Positions 1 through 8,863 of a DNA stretch of 64,000 nt are shown here, one piece after another (the stretch's first letter is position 1; each line of letters starts with the position of its first letter). The position numbers and the translations under genes were made by a program. The DNA is from Oleiagrimonas sp. C23AA (GTDB lineage Bacteria; Pseudomonadota; Gammaproteobacteria; Xanthomonadales; Rhodanobacteraceae), in contig NZ_JAARLY010000003.1 of the NCBI RefSeq assembly GCF_011759385.1, forward strand, positions 62,001-126,000, read 5' to 3'. The notes beneath the pieces are model-generated. The model made no database searches and was not told the origin of the DNA. It saw only the letters and a list, made by a program, of their open reading frames with translations.

Positions 1-2297
1 GCGCCGACCTGTGGGTGAACGGGCACCGGGTGGCCGACCACGCCGACGTGGCCGGTGCCTATCCGGTGCACGAGTTCGACGTCACGCGCTGGGTGCACGC
101 CGGCGACAACGTGATGGCGTTGCGCGTGCATCCGGGCGATCCCAGGCGGCACCTGTCGATCGGCTGGGTCGACTGGAATCCGACGCCGCCGGACAACAAC
201 ATGGGGCCCTGGCGTGGCGTGGACATCGTGCGGACCGGACCGGTCCAGCTGCGCTTCGCTCAGGTGACCACGGACCTGTCCGTGCCCGAGCTGGCGCGTG
301 CCGCGCTGACGGTCAGGGTGCAGGCGCGCAATCTGGACACGGTGGCGCACCAGGCGGTCGTCACCGGCACGGTGGCCGGGGTGCCGCTGCAGCGGACCAT
401 CCAGCTGGCGCCGGGCCAGGCGCGCACGGTGTCATTCACGCCGGCGACCGATCCCGGGCTGGAGCTGAAGCACCCGAAGGTCTGGTGGCCAGCCGGCATG
501 GGCGGGCATCCGCTGTACCGGCTGCGCATGGCGGCGCAGGTGGATGGCACCGGCTCCGACCATGTCGCCACCACCTTCGGCATACGCCGCGTCGATTCGC
601 GGCTGACCAAGCAAGGTTATCGCCAGTTCCTGATCAATGGCCGGCCGCTGCTGATCCGTGGCGCCGGCTGGGCGCCGGACATGTTCCTGCGCGACGACCC
701 GAAACGCATGGCCGCCGAGTTCAGCTACGTGCGCAACCTGGGGCTGAACACCATCCGCAGCGAGGGCAAGCTGGAAGACCAGCGTTTCTACGACCTGGCC
801 GATCGCAACGGCATCATGATCCTGGCTGGCTGGGAATGCTGCGACAAATGGGAGTCGTTCGCCAAGACCGGCGGTTCGCCATGGAGCGCCGCCGACACCC
901 GGGTCGCGCAGGCCTCGATGGCCAGCGAGGCGCGCCTGCTGCGCAATCATCCCTCGGTGATCGGTTTCCTGATCGGTAGTGACAACGCGCCGCCGCCGGC
1001 CATCGCCAGGATGTACGTCGACACCCTGCACGCCGAGCACTGGCCGGCCCCGATCATCGCCGCGGCCTCGGCGGCGACGACCGCCCAGACCGGTCCCTCG
1101 GGCATGAAGATGAGCGGGCCCTACGCCTGGGTGCCGTCGGCGTACTGGTACGCCGACAAGGAGGGCGGTGCGTTCGGCTTCAACTCCGAAACCAGTGCCG
1201 GTGCCGTGATTCCACGGCAGGAGGACCTGGTGCGCATGCTTTCGCCGCAGGAGCGCGAGGCGCTGTGGAAGTACCCGCAGCTACGGCAGTTTCACGCCTC
1301 GGCGGCCTGGTCGCCGTTCGCCCGCCTGACGCTGTTCGATACCGCGCTGGCCAAGCGCTATGGCAAGCCAAAAAACCTGGCCGACTACGTTGCCAAGGCG
1401 CAACTGGACAACTACGCCAACACCCGCGCGCAGTTCGAGGCCTACAACGCGCACCGTGACGCAGCCAAGCCCTCGACGGGCGTGATCTACTGGATGCTCA
1501 ACAATGCCTGGCCGTCGCTGCACTGGCATCTGTACGATTACTTCATGAACCCGGGCGGCGCCTACTTCGGTGCCCAGAAGGCCAATGAGCCGGTGCATAT
1601 CCAGTATGCGTACGACACCGGCGCGATCGTGCTGGTCAACCAGACGCGCACCGCCGAACAGGGGCTGCGGGCGCGCATCCGGGTGCGCAACCTGGATGGC
1701 AGCGTGCGCTACCAGCGGCAGCTGGCGCATCTGGACCTGGCCGCCAGCCAGGTGCGGCAAGTGGCCACCGTGCCGGCGCTGAAGGGCCTTTCGCGTACCT
1801 ATTTCGTCGAACTGGAGCTGACCGGCGCCAACGGTCGGCCGGTCAGCCGCAACGTGTACTGGCTGTCGACCCGAGCCGATACCCTGGATTGGGCGCATTC
1901 GAACTGGTACACGACGCCGCTGCGCCAGTATGCGGACTTGAGTGCGTTGCAGTCGCTGCCGGTCGCGACCAGCCAGGTACACGCGACGCTGCGGCGCGCC
2001 AACGGCGAGCAGGTGATCCGTGTCACGCTGACGGTGCCGCGCTCGTCCAAGGCCGTGGCGCTGTTCCAGCATGTGGCGATCCGGCGTGCCGCCGACGGCG
2101 CGCTGGCCTTGCCTATACTGTGGAATCATAACGACGTCACCTTGTGGCCTGGCGAGTCGGTTACCCTGACGGCCCGCTATGGTGGACCAGCGATGGCGGC
2201 GCCGGTGGTCGAAGTCGATGGCTGGAACGTGCCGTCGCGGCGTTTCCCGATCGATGGCGTGCGGCCGATGGATGCCGCGCAGGAAAAAACGCATTGA
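1..2297 (+). CDS. GH2 exo-beta-D-glucosaminidase-like glycoside hydrolase (5' truncated by window edge)
   Basis: The open frame enters from the left edge (first full codon at 3) with a galactose-binding-like jelly roll (LWVNGH), followed by Ig-like and TIM-barrel domains and C-terminal beta domains. It resembles actinomycete exo-beta-D-glucosaminidase CsxA along most of its length, including WECCDKWE, SGMKMSGPY, YWMLNNAWPSLHW and SRNVYWLS. In this GH2 subfamily the acid/base is an Asp, seen here in GSDNAPP (codon 981-983), and the nucleophile is a Glu, seen in FNSETSAG (codon 1188-1190). The likely role is removal of non-reducing-end glucosamine from chitosan oligomers, probably outside the cytoplasm, but any signal peptide lies outside the window. 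A LacI regulator follows after 16 bases. A beta-mannosidase-type activity is the main alternative. Confidence 0.85.
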   Translation, partial: ADLWVNGHRVADHADVAGAYPVHEFDVTRWVHAGDNVMALRVHPGDPRRHLSIGWVDWNPTPPDNNMGPWRGVDIVRTGPVQLRFAQVTTDLSVPELARAALTVRVQARNLDTVAHQAVVTGTVAGVPLQRTIQLAPGQARTVSFTPATDPGLELKHPKVWWPAGMGGHPLYRLRMAAQVDGTGSDHVATTFGIRRVDSRLTKQGYRQFLINGRPLLIRGAGWAPDMFLRDDPKRMAAEFSYVRNLGLNTIRSEGKLEDQRFYDLADRNGIMILAGWECCDKWESFAKTGGSPWSAADTRVAQASMASEARLLRNHPSVIGFLIGSDNAPPPAIARMYVDTLHAEHWPAPIIAAASAATTAQTGPSGMKMSGPYAWVPSAYWYADKEGGAFGFNSETSAGAVIPRQEDLVRMLSPQEREALWKYPQLRQFHASAAWSPFARLTLFDTALAKRYGKPKNLADYVAKAQLDNYANTRAQFEAYNAHRDAAKPSTGVIYWMLNNAWPSLHWHLYDYFMNPGGAYFGAQKANEPVHIQYAYDTGAIVLVNQTRTAEQGLRARIRVRNLDGSVRYQRQLAHLDLAASQVRQVATVPALKGLSRTYFVELELTGANGRPVSRNVYWLSTRADTLDWAHSNWYTTPLRQYADLSALQSLPVATSQVHATLRRANGEQVIRVTLTVPRSSKAVALFQHVAIRRAADGALALPILWNHNDVTLWPGESVTLTARYGGPAMAAPVVEVDGWNVPSRRFPIDGVRPMDAAQEKTH

Positions 2298-2313
2298 GCC
2301 AGGACATACTTCC

Positions 2314-3321
2314 ATGACGCGCGTGACCATGAGCGACGTCGCCCGTGCGGTGGGGACATCGAAAAAGACCATTTCGCGGGTGCTCAACAACGACCCGAAT
2401 GTGAGCGCCTCGATGCGCCAGCGTGTCGAGGCCGCGGTGGCCGAGCTCAACTACCGGCCGCTGACCTCGGCGCGCAGCCTGGCGACCAATCGTTCGTTCA
2501 CCATCGGGTTGCTGTACGACAACCGTTCGCCCAGCTATGTGATGGAGGTGCAGGCCGGCGTGCTCGAGGCCTGCGAGGCGCAGCACTACAGCATGATGGT
2601 GCAGCCGATGGTCTCGACCTCGCCGGATTTCGTCGAACAGGTCGATGACCTTCTGTCCCGGCACCAGCCCGACGGCCTGGTGCTGACGCCGCCGATCACC
2701 GACCATCCGCAACTGCTGGCCTACCTGCGCAAGCGGGGCCAGCCGTTCGCCTCGATCGCCCCGCGCCAGGCCGACCATTGCATTGGCGTGATGCTGCGCG
2801 AGCGCGAAGCGGCCGCGGCCATGGTCGACCACCTGGTATCGCTGGGCCACCGGCACATCGCGCATATCGTGGGTGACCCCGAACACGGTGCCGGCATCTG
2901 GCGCCTGGCCGGTTATCGCGATGGCATGGCGCGTGCCGGCTTGGACGTGAAGCCCGAGTACATCGTGCAGGGCCGGTTTTCCTTCGCCTCGGGGGTGGAC
3001 GCGATGCGCCAGCTGCTGGCCTTGCCACGGCGGCCGAGTGCGATATTCGCAGCCGACGACGACATGGCCGTGGGTGCGATCTGGGCCGCGGCCGAAGCGG
3101 GGGTGTCGGTGCCCGATGAAATTTCCATCTGCGGATTCGACGACACGCCCATCGCCTCGCAGGTGTGGCCGTTGCTGACCACGGTTCACCAGCCGGTGCA
3201 CGAGATGGGACGCCGCGCCACCGAGGAGCTGATGCTGCGCGTGCTCGACAAGGGCGAGCCGGGCATGGTCGAGGTCGATTACGAAATGCGCATCAGGGCT
3301 TCCACGGCGCCCGCGCCGTAG
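2314..3321 (+). CDS. LacI-family transcriptional regulator
   Basis: This is a 335-residue sugar-responsive regulator. The N-terminus carries a typical LacI helix-turn-helix and hinge (SDVARAVGTSKKTISRVL, about residues 6-23), followed by a periplasmic-binding-protein-like ligand core with IGLLYDNRSPSYVMEVQAG and ICGFDDTPIASQVWP. The ATG at 2314 has AGGA about 10 bases upstream; an internal ATG at 2329 is a weaker choice. It lies 16 bases after the GH2 gene on the same strand and so is probably co-transcribed with it, which suggests control of the saccharide locus to the left. The inducer cannot be read from sequence. No symmetric operator was identified in the short gaps around it. Confidence 0.9.
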   Translation: MTRVTMSDVARAVGTSKKTISRVLNNDPNVSASMRQRVEAAVAELNYRPLTSARSLATNRSFTIGLLYDNRSPSYVMEVQAGVLEACEAQHYSMMVQPMVSTSPDFVEQVDDLLSRHQPDGLVLTPPITDHPQLLAYLRKRGQPFASIAPRQADHCIGVMLREREAAAAMVDHLVSLGHRHIAHIVGDPEHGAGIWRLAGYRDGMARAGLDVKPEYIVQGRFSFASGVDAMRQLLALPRRPSAIFAADDDMAVGAIWAAAEAGVSVPDEISICGFDDTPIASQVWPLLTTVHQPVHEMGRRATEELMLRVLDKGEPGMVEVDYEMRIRASTAPAP

Positions 3322-3386
3322 CCGTCTTGCCCGCCGCCGGGCGCGAGCGGGAGTGGACCCAAGTCATTTCCAAGGAGTATGTCCGT

Positions 3387-4232
3387 ATGTCCGTCGCCCC
3401 CGATCCTGCCAGGCCGGAGCGCCTGTTTCACTTCATCTCCGGGTTGCCGCGTTCGGGCAGCACCTTGCTGGCGGCCATCCTCAACCAGAATCCGCGCTTT
3501 CGGGCCGGCATGACCAGTCCGCTGGCCGACATCATGGGCATGGTCATCGCCGAGGCCAGCAGCAAGAACGATTTTTCGTTCGATGTCTCCGACCGGCAGC
3601 GCGTGGCGATGCTGCGCGGCCTGGTCGAGAACTTCTACCAGGGCGAGACGGACGCCGGCGTGGTATTCGATACCAGCCGGCTGTGGTGTAGCCGCATGCC
3701 ATTGCTGCAGGTGCTGTTTCCCAAGGCCAAGGTGATCGCCTGCGTGCGTCAGCTGTCCTGGGTGCTCGACAGCATGGAGCGACTGGTGCGCAAGCACCCG
3801 GTCAGCGTCAGCAAGGTGTTCCGGTTCGATACCAATACCACGGTCTATTCGCGCGTGGAGGCCCTGACCGATCCTCGTGGCATGGTGGGCTTCGCGTTCC
3901 AGGCCACCAAGGACGCGTTCTACGGCCAGCATGCGCCGGGGCATCTGCTGGTGCTGACCTATGAGAGCCTGGTGCGCAATCCCGCCGCCGCCATGCGCGC
4001 GGTCTACCAGTTCATCGGCGAGCCCGAGTTCGCGCATGATTTCGACCACATCGCCTACGCGGCGGATGAGTTCGACGCCCGCATCGGCATGCCCGGCCTG
4101 CATTCGGTGCGGCCCAAGGTGCAGTCGGTGGAGCGCACCTCCATTCTGCCGCGCGAGATCTTCGCCCGCTTCATGAATGAGTCGTTCTGGATGGATCCGA
4201 ACAACAATGTCGGCCAGGTGCCCGTCGTCTAG
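3387..4232 (+). CDS. Sulfotransferase-family protein
   Basis: The 281-residue protein starts at an ATG 9 bases after a strong AAGGAG. Near the N-terminus is the PAPS 5'-phosphosulfate-binding loop of sulfotransferases (GLPRSGSTLL, residues 19-28). A region like the 3'-phosphate-binding site follows (KAKVIACVRQLSWVLDSMERL). The length fits stand-alone bacterial sulfotransferase-family proteins. No signal peptide or membrane segment is visible, so it should be cytoplasmic. It sits between the LacI/GH2 pair and a cupin-8 protein. In Xanthomonadales and Caulobacter such proteins are often found near TonB-dependent carbohydrate receptors. The acceptor is unknown, and true sulfotransferase activity is an inference from the fold. 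Confidence 0.8.
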   Translation: MSVAPDPARPERLFHFISGLPRSGSTLLAAILNQNPRFRAGMTSPLADIMGMVIAEASSKNDFSFDVSDRQRVAMLRGLVENFYQGETDAGVVFDTSRLWCSRMPLLQVLFPKAKVIACVRQLSWVLDSMERLVRKHPVSVSKVFRFDTNTTVYSRVEALTDPRGMVGFAFQATKDAFYGQHAPGHLLVLTYESLVRNPAAAMRAVYQFIGEPEFAHDFDHIAYAADEFDARIGMPGLHSVRPKVQSVERTSILPREIFARFMNESFWMDPNNNVGQVPVV

Positions 4233-4422
4233 AGACGCGCCGATGGCAGGGGAAAGGGCGTAGTGGTGCGAAGTCTCCACGGTCCCGGCTGGCATTTGCG
4301 GCCGTCCGATGATCTGGCATTGACTTGCCCGGTTACCGAAGCGACAGCCACCGGGTCGGTCCACGACGCAGTGGCCGGTGTGCTGGCATGATGGGCGGGC
4401 CTGCAAACAGGGGATGCATTTG

Positions 4423-5430
4423 ATGCCACACGCCATGGAGGAACGCGCGGCGAGCGCCGCTCCGGTCGACCTGCAGACGCTGTGTGCACGGCAACAGCCG
4501 GTGGTGCTGCGCGGGCTGGTGGCGGACTGGCCGGCGGTGGCCTGGGCGCGCGAATCGAACCTGGCCTTTGCGCGGCAGATGTCCGCGTTTGATGCCGGCA
4601 CGCCGGTCGACACGCTGCTGCTGCCCGAAGAGGCCGAAGGCCGCGTTGGCTACAACGAGGCCTTCGATGACTTCAATTACGACCATCACCGGGTTTCGGT
4701 CACGCGTGTGCTCAAGCGCCTTCTGGTGATGGCGCGCGATGGCGATGGCCGCGGGCTGGCCATGCAGAGCGCGGCGATGAAGCGGTGCATGCCGGGCTTC
4801 GAGCAAACCCACGCAATGGCACTGCTGCCAGGTTCCGTGCATCCGCGTCTTTGGCTGGGCAATCGGGTGACCACGCCAGCGCATTTTGACGAGCAGCACA
4901 ACATCGCCTGCGTGGTGTGCGGACGGCGCCGCTTCACGCTGTTCGCGCCGGAGCAGGTGGGCAATCTGTACATCGGGCCGCTGGATTTTGCACCCACCGG
5001 TGCGGCGATCAGCCTGGCGCGGCTGGACCGCCCGGACGACCCGCGTTTTCCGCGCCTGCGGCAGGCGCTGGATAGTGCGCTGCAGGCGGAGCTGGAGCCG
5101 GGCGATGCCATCTACATTCCGCCACTGTGGTGGCATCACGTGGCCTCGCTGACCGCGTTCAACGGGCTGGTCAATTACTGGTGGCATGCCGGGCGCGAGG
5201 ATGCCGGCGTGCCTGACACCGCCATGGGCGGGTTGCTGCACGCCATCCTTACCTTCCGCTCGCTGAGCACACCGGAGCGACGCGCGTGGCGGGCCTTGCT
5301 CGATCACTACGTGTTTGATGAATCGGCCGATCCGGTGTCGCACATACCCGAGGCGCGTCGCGGCATCCTGGGCGATCTGACGCCCGAGCAGGTCGCTCGC
5401 GTGCGCGAGACCATCAAGCGTTATCTGTAG
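4423..5430 (+). CDS. Cupin-8/JmjC-like 2-oxoglutarate Fe(II) dioxygenase family protein
   Basis: This is a 335-residue cupin-8 (JmjC-like) protein. The iron-binding set of the fold is visible: H154 and D156 in AHFDEQHN, and a distal His in LWWHHV (H238 or H239). Family hallmarks PRLWLGNRVTTPAHFD, RRRFTLFAPEQ and LEPGDAIYIPPLWWHHV are present. ATG 4423 was chosen because GGGG sits about 9 bases upstream; ATGs at 4414 and 4435 are alternatives. Members are putative hydroxylases of proteins or small molecules. In Xanthomonas and Caulobacter they occur beside TonB-dependent receptors for complex carbohydrates together with SapC-like and halogenase-like proteins, so this gene probably belongs with the GH2 locus. 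The substrate is unknown. Confidence 0.8.
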   Translation: MPHAMEERAASAAPVDLQTLCARQQPVVLRGLVADWPAVAWARESNLAFARQMSAFDAGTPVDTLLLPEEAEGRVGYNEAFDDFNYDHHRVSVTRVLKRLLVMARDGDGRGLAMQSAAMKRCMPGFEQTHAMALLPGSVHPRLWLGNRVTTPAHFDEQHNIACVVCGRRRFTLFAPEQVGNLYIGPLDFAPTGAAISLARLDRPDDPRFPRLRQALDSALQAELEPGDAIYIPPLWWHHVASLTAFNGLVNYWWHAGREDAGVPDTAMGGLLHAILTFRSLSTPERRAWRALLDHYVFDESADPVSHIPEARRGILGDLTPEQVARVRETIKRYL

Positions 5431-5527
5431 GCGCTTGTGCGCCTGTTTGCGCGGTAGCCAAAAACACCTTTGGCAACAGCGATTGGCAGTAGACTTGGCT
5501 CCCGCCTGTTGTCACCCGGAGACCGCC

Positions 5528-6112
5528 ATGTCCCTGAGCTCCCGTATTTCCCGACCCTGGGTTGACCGGCGTGTCACCGCGCGCCTGCTGATGGCCACCG
5601 AACTGGAGAAACTGCCGCCGGAGGAGCGCGAGATCGTGGAGCGTTTCATCGGTCGCAAGCACATGGCGCGCAACGTGCTGGCCGAGTTCGACCGCAGCTT
5701 GAGTTTTGGTGATCGGCTGGCCGACCGCGTGGCGGAAATCGGCGGCAGCTGGACCTTCATCATGGTGTTCGTGCTGATCCTGGTCGGCTGGATGGGGGTG
5801 AACACGTTTTTTCTGGGCCACCGCGCCTTCGACCCGTATCCGTACATCCTGCTGAACCTGGTGCTGTCCTGCGTGGCCGCCTTCCAGGCGCCGATCATCA
5901 TGATGAGCCAGAACCGACAGGCCGAGGCCGACCGTGCCCAGGCCAAGAACGATTACGAAGTGAACGTGCGTGCCGAGCTGGAGATCCTGCAGGTGCACGA
6001 GAAGATCAACGCCATGCGCGAGACCGAGCTGGCCGAACTGCTGGAAGTGGTGCGCCACCAGCAGGCGACCATCCAGACCCTGAGTGAACAGCTGGCCGCC
6101 GGTTGCGGCTGA
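5528..6112 (+). CDS. DUF1003 family membrane protein
   Basis: The 194-residue protein has a soluble N-terminus with ERFIGRKHMARNV, two predicted membrane segments (about residues 74-97 and 105-127) around the family motif GGSWTFIMVF, and a charged C-terminal coiled coil with repeated Glu and Ala. This architecture matches DUF1003, whose function is not established. The ATG follows a CGGAGA element at a suitable distance. It is probably monocistronic or paired with the small glycine-rich gene downstream. Nothing else can be said about its role. Confidence 0.8.
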   Translation: MSLSSRISRPWVDRRVTARLLMATELEKLPPEEREIVERFIGRKHMARNVLAEFDRSLSFGDRLADRVAEIGGSWTFIMVFVLILVGWMGVNTFFLGHRAFDPYPYILLNLVLSCVAAFQAPIIMMSQNRQAEADRAQAKNDYEVNVRAELEILQVHEKINAMRETELAELLEVVRHQQATIQTLSEQLAAGCG

Positions 6113-6183
6113 CGCATCGACGCGTGGACTTTGTGAGCGTTACAGTCGGTGGTTCCGAGGCAACGCAGGCAAGGCAGGCGCAT

Positions 6184-6372
6184 ATGGCCAAGTCGTCAAC
6201 ACCGGGCGCCATGATGGGGGTGGGCGTCGCCCTGGGTGCGGGGCTGGGAGTGGCCTTCGACAACCTTGCGCTGGGCATGGGGATTGGCGTGGCGCTGGGA
6301 GCGGCGTTGACGGCTGTTGCCGCCAGGCGCGACATGCCACGACGCAAACGCGACGACGATTCGCGGCGCTGA
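6184..6372 (+). CDS. Small glycine-zipper membrane protein, hypothetical
   Basis: This is a 62-residue protein with one long hydrophobic stretch rich in small residues (MGVGVALGAGLGVAFD, ALGMGIGVALGAALTAV) and a strongly basic C-terminus (RRDMPRRKRDDDSRR). The Gly/Ala spacing resembles a glycine-zipper or single-span membrane peptide. The ATG at 6184 was preferred because the upstream in-frame sequence has no membrane or family signal. The stop lies one base before the stop of the convergent LysR gene. No family is recognised. Confidence 0.55.
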   Translation: MAKSSTPGAMMGVGVALGAGLGVAFDNLALGMGIGVALGAALTAVAARRDMPRRKRDDDSRR

Positions 6373-6373
6373 G

Positions 6374-7270
6374 TCAGGCGTCCAACTGCGCGCGCAGCCA
6401 TGCCGCCAGCGGCGCCAGTTGGTGCTGGTGGCGCTGATCGGCGGCGCACAGCAGCCAGGCGGCTTCGGTCTCGACGAAACCCCAGGGCGCGATCAGGCGT
6501 CCGGCGGCCAGGTCGTCGGCGACCAGGGGCTGTGGCGCGATGGCCACGCCCAGGCCCGCCACGGCCGCTTCCAGCAGATAGTAAAGGTGATCGAAACCGC
6601 GCTTGGGCTGAAGGCTGTCCGGCGGCAGCTGTTGCGCCGCCGCCCAGGTCGGCCAGGCCTGCGGCCGCGAGGCGGTGTGCAGCAGCGGTGCATCGCACAG
6701 GGCTGAAGGTGGCGCGTGGCGAAGATGCTCGGCCTGCGGGTGCTGTGGACTGAGCACCGGGCCAATGCGTTCGGGCGCCAGCGAGTGGGTCGCCAAGTCG
6801 GTATCGACGGGCGCCTGGCCGATCATCAATACCGCGTCGATGCCCGCCGGCCATGGCGCCAGCTCGATGTTCTCGCGCGCCGACAGGTGCAGTTGCAGTC
6901 CCGGCAGGTCGCGGCCAAGGCGCTCCATGCGTGGAATCATCCAGCGTGCCAGCACGCTGCCCGGGCAGCCCAGCACCAGCGTGTCGGCAGCCGGATGCTG
7001 GCGCAGGCGCGCGCTGACTTCGCGCAGTTGTTCAAACGTGGCGCTGGCCACCTCGCCCAGCTGGCGGCCGGCATCGGTAAGTACCAATTGCCGTCCGCTG
7101 CGCTGGAACAAGGCGCAGCCCAGGTCGTCTTCGAGCAGGCGCAATTGGCGGCTGATGGCGCCGTGGGTCACATGCAGTGCCTGCGCCGCGCGTGTGACGC
7201 TGCCCAGTCGCGCGACCGCCTCGAAGGCGCGCAGGGCATTAAGCGGGGGCAGGTCGCGAGCGTCACTCAT
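6374..7270 (-). CDS. LysR-family transcriptional regulator, TrpI/GcvA-like, divergent from trpB
   Basis: The 298-residue regulator has an N-terminal winged helix-turn-helix (LRAFEAVARLGSVTRAAQAL, followed by VTHGAISRQLRLLE) and a C-terminal effector domain. It starts with an ATG at 7270 and is transcribed away from trpB across an 82-base gap. In pseudomonads the LysR protein TrpI is divergent from trpBA and activates it with indoleglycerol phosphate as inducer. The same layout here suggests an equivalent role, but the sequence is only GcvA/TrpI-like in general. An inverted repeat in the shared gap is a possible binding site. Confidence 0.88.
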   Translation of the reverse strand: MSDARDLPPLNALRAFEAVARLGSVTRAAQALHVTHGAISRQLRLLEDDLGCALFQRSGRQLVLTDAGRQLGEVASATFEQLREVSARLRQHPAADTLVLGCPGSVLARWMIPRMERLGRDLPGLQLHLSARENIELAPWPAGIDAVLMIGQAPVDTDLATHSLAPERIGPVLSPQHPQAEHLRHAPPSALCDAPLLHTASRPQAWPTWAAAQQLPPDSLQPKRGFDHLYYLLEAAVAGLGVAIAPQPLVADDLAAGRLIAPWGFVETEAAWLLCAADQRHQHQLAPLAAWLRAQLDA

Positions 7271-7279
7271 GTGAGAAAT

Positions 7280-7317
7280 TCTGACATATCCGTGCGCCTG
7301 CGTCGCTTTTTGTCAGA
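7280..7317. promoter_or_regulatory. Inverted repeat in the lysR-trpB divergent promoter region
   Basis: Two perfect 7-base arms, TCTGACA (7280-7286) and TGTCAGA (7311-7317), flank 24 bases between the divergent lysR and trpB starts. LysR regulators bind extended dyad sites in such gaps, so this is a plausible operator. The spacer is longer than the usual T-N11-A core, so a simple hairpin or chance cannot be excluded. A weak -10-like TATTCT lies at 7330-7335 before trpB. Confidence 0.35.
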
Positions 7318-7352
7318 GACGCATGGCGTTATTCTTCAAGCCTTGATGACGT

Positions 7353-8585
7353 ATGCAGATGCAAGCCATGGCTACTTTGAACGTTGACGATTTCTACGCT
7401 TATCCGGACGAGCACGGCCGTTTCGGGCCGTACGGTGGCGTGTTTGTGGCCGAGACGCTGATGGCGCCGCTGGCCGAGCTGACCGAAGCCTATGAGCGCC
7501 TGAGTCGCGATCCGGAATTCATCGCCGAACTGGACCGCGACCTGCAGCACTACGTGGGTCGGCCCAGCCCGATCTATCACGCCGAACGCCTGTCGCGCGA
7601 GGTTGGCGGCGCGCAGATTCTGTTCAAGCGCGAGGACCTGAACCACACCGGTGCGCACAAGATCAACAACACTGTCGGCCAGGCATTGCTGGCCCGGCAC
7701 ATGGGCAAGCCGCGCGTGATTGCCGAAACCGGTGCCGGCCAACACGGCGTGGCCACGGCCACGGTGGCCGCGCGTCTGGGGCTGAAATGCGTGGTCTACA
7801 TGGGCGCCACCGATATCGAGCGCCAGAAGATCAACGTCTATCGCATGAAGTTGCTCGGCGCCGAGGTGGTGCCGGTGACCTCCGGCTCGAAGACGCTGAA
7901 GGACGCCCTCAACGAAGCCATGCGCGACTGGGTGACCAACGTCGCCGACACCTTCTACGTGATCGGCACCGTGGCCGGGCCGCACCCGTATCCGAAGATG
8001 GTGCGCGACTTCAACGCCATTGTCGGTCGCGAGGCGCGGGCGCAGATGCTGGAGCAGTACGGCCAGTTGCCCGATGCGGTCACCGCCTGTGTCGGCGGCG
8101 GTTCCAACGCCATGGGTATTTTCCATGCGTTCCTGAATGACCGCGATGTGCGCCTGGTCGGTGCCGAGGCCGCCGGCGATGGCATGGACACCGGTCGCCA
8201 TGCCGCGTCGTTGGCTGCCGGGCGCCCCGGCGTGCTGCACGGCAACCGCACCTACGTGTTGTGCGACGACGATGGTCAGATCACCGAGACGCATTCGGTG
8301 TCGGCCGGTCTGGATTATCCGGGCGTCGGCCCCGAACACGCGTTCCTGAAGGATGCCGGACGCGCCGAATATGTCGGCGTGAGCGATGACGAAGCGCTGC
8401 AGGCGTTCCATCGCATCGCCCGCACCGAGGGCATTCTGGCGGCGCTGGAATCGAGCCACGCCATTGCCCAGGCCATCAAGCTGGCCCGCGACATGCCACG
8501 CGATGCCTACGTGTTGTGCAACCTTTCCGGCCGCGGCGACAAGGATGTGCACACCATCGCCGCGCGTGAAGGCGTCCAGGTGTGA
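7353..8585 (+). CDS. trpB: Tryptophan synthase beta chain
   Basis: This PLP enzyme condenses indole with L-serine in the last step of tryptophan synthesis, in complex with TrpA. The PLP-binding lysine is in [16 protein letters not shown] (K103 from this start), and the serine/phosphate-binding GGGSNAMG and the C-terminal LSGRGDKDV are intact. From 7353 the length is 410 residues; starting at ATG 7368 gives 405, closer to the family norm, and 7359 is also possible. No strong Shine-Dalgarno sequence marks any of them. The LysR gene is divergent upstream. trpA follows, but is displaced by a 277-base tandem hairpin repeat instead of the usual close coupling. Confidence 0.97.
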   Translation: MQMQAMATLNVDDFYAYPDEHGRFGPYGGVFVAETLMAPLAELTEAYERLSRDPEFIAELDRDLQHYVGRPSPIYHAERLSREVGGAQILFKREDLNHTGAHKINNTVGQALLARHMGKPRVIAETGAGQHGVATATVAARLGLKCVVYMGATDIERQKINVYRMKLLGAEVVPVTSGSKTLKDALNEAMRDWVTNVADTFYVIGTVAGPHPYPKMVRDFNAIVGREARAQMLEQYGQLPDAVTACVGGGSNAMGIFHAFLNDRDVRLVGAEAAGDGMDTGRHAASLAAGRPGVLHGNRTYVLCDDDGQITETHSVSAGLDYPGVGPEHAFLKDAGRAEYVGVSDDEALQAFHRIARTEGILAALESSHAIAQAIKLARDMPRDAYVLCNLSGRGDKDVHTIAAREGVQV

Positions 8586-8862
8586 GAGCGGGAAGTGAGT
8601 GGACAGGAGCGGGAAGTGAGAGAAAAGCCGCTTCACGCTCCAGCCCACCATCACCCTGGCAACTGCCGCTCTCACTCCTCACTTCCCGCTTCTCACTCCT
8701 AAGCTCTGAAGTGAGTGGACAGGAGTGAGAAGTGAGAGAACGCACGGCTCGCTTCTTGTGAACCTCGACGCCAGCGTCCTCCTCGCGCACTCCCTTGGCC
8801 CATCAACCTTCGTTTCTCGCCATCGCTCACTTCTCACTTCTCTCTTCTCATTCCTAAGCTCT
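8586..8862. repeat. Tandem pair of heptad-built hairpin repeats between trpB and trpA
   Basis: The whole trpB-trpA gap is two tandem copies of one hairpin element. Purine left arms lie at 8591-8624 and 8707-8740, pyrimidine right arms at 8671-8699 and 8826-8854. The arms are built of consecutive 7-base units: variants of GGAAGTG/AGGAGTG on the left and CTCACTY on the right. Each copy ends with the identical 10-mer CCTAAGCTCT (8698-8707 and 8853-8862), giving a 155-base period. The central segments are unlike each other. The last copy ends one base before the trpA ATG, so trpA has no recognisable Shine-Dalgarno sequence. The related copy at 27362-27480 shows it is a dispersed family. Confidence 0.85.
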
Positions 8863-8863
8863 T

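Noticed and set aside
4310-4350. LacI-type operator near TTGACT and CGGTTACCG
   Set aside because: The short palindrome has an odd centre and no second copy; it is not close enough to a LacI-type CG-centred operator.
8586-8862. CRISPR-like array
   Set aside because: Repeats are inverted, short-period heptads with only two long units and unlike central segments; no regular direct repeats with uniform spacers and no cas genes.
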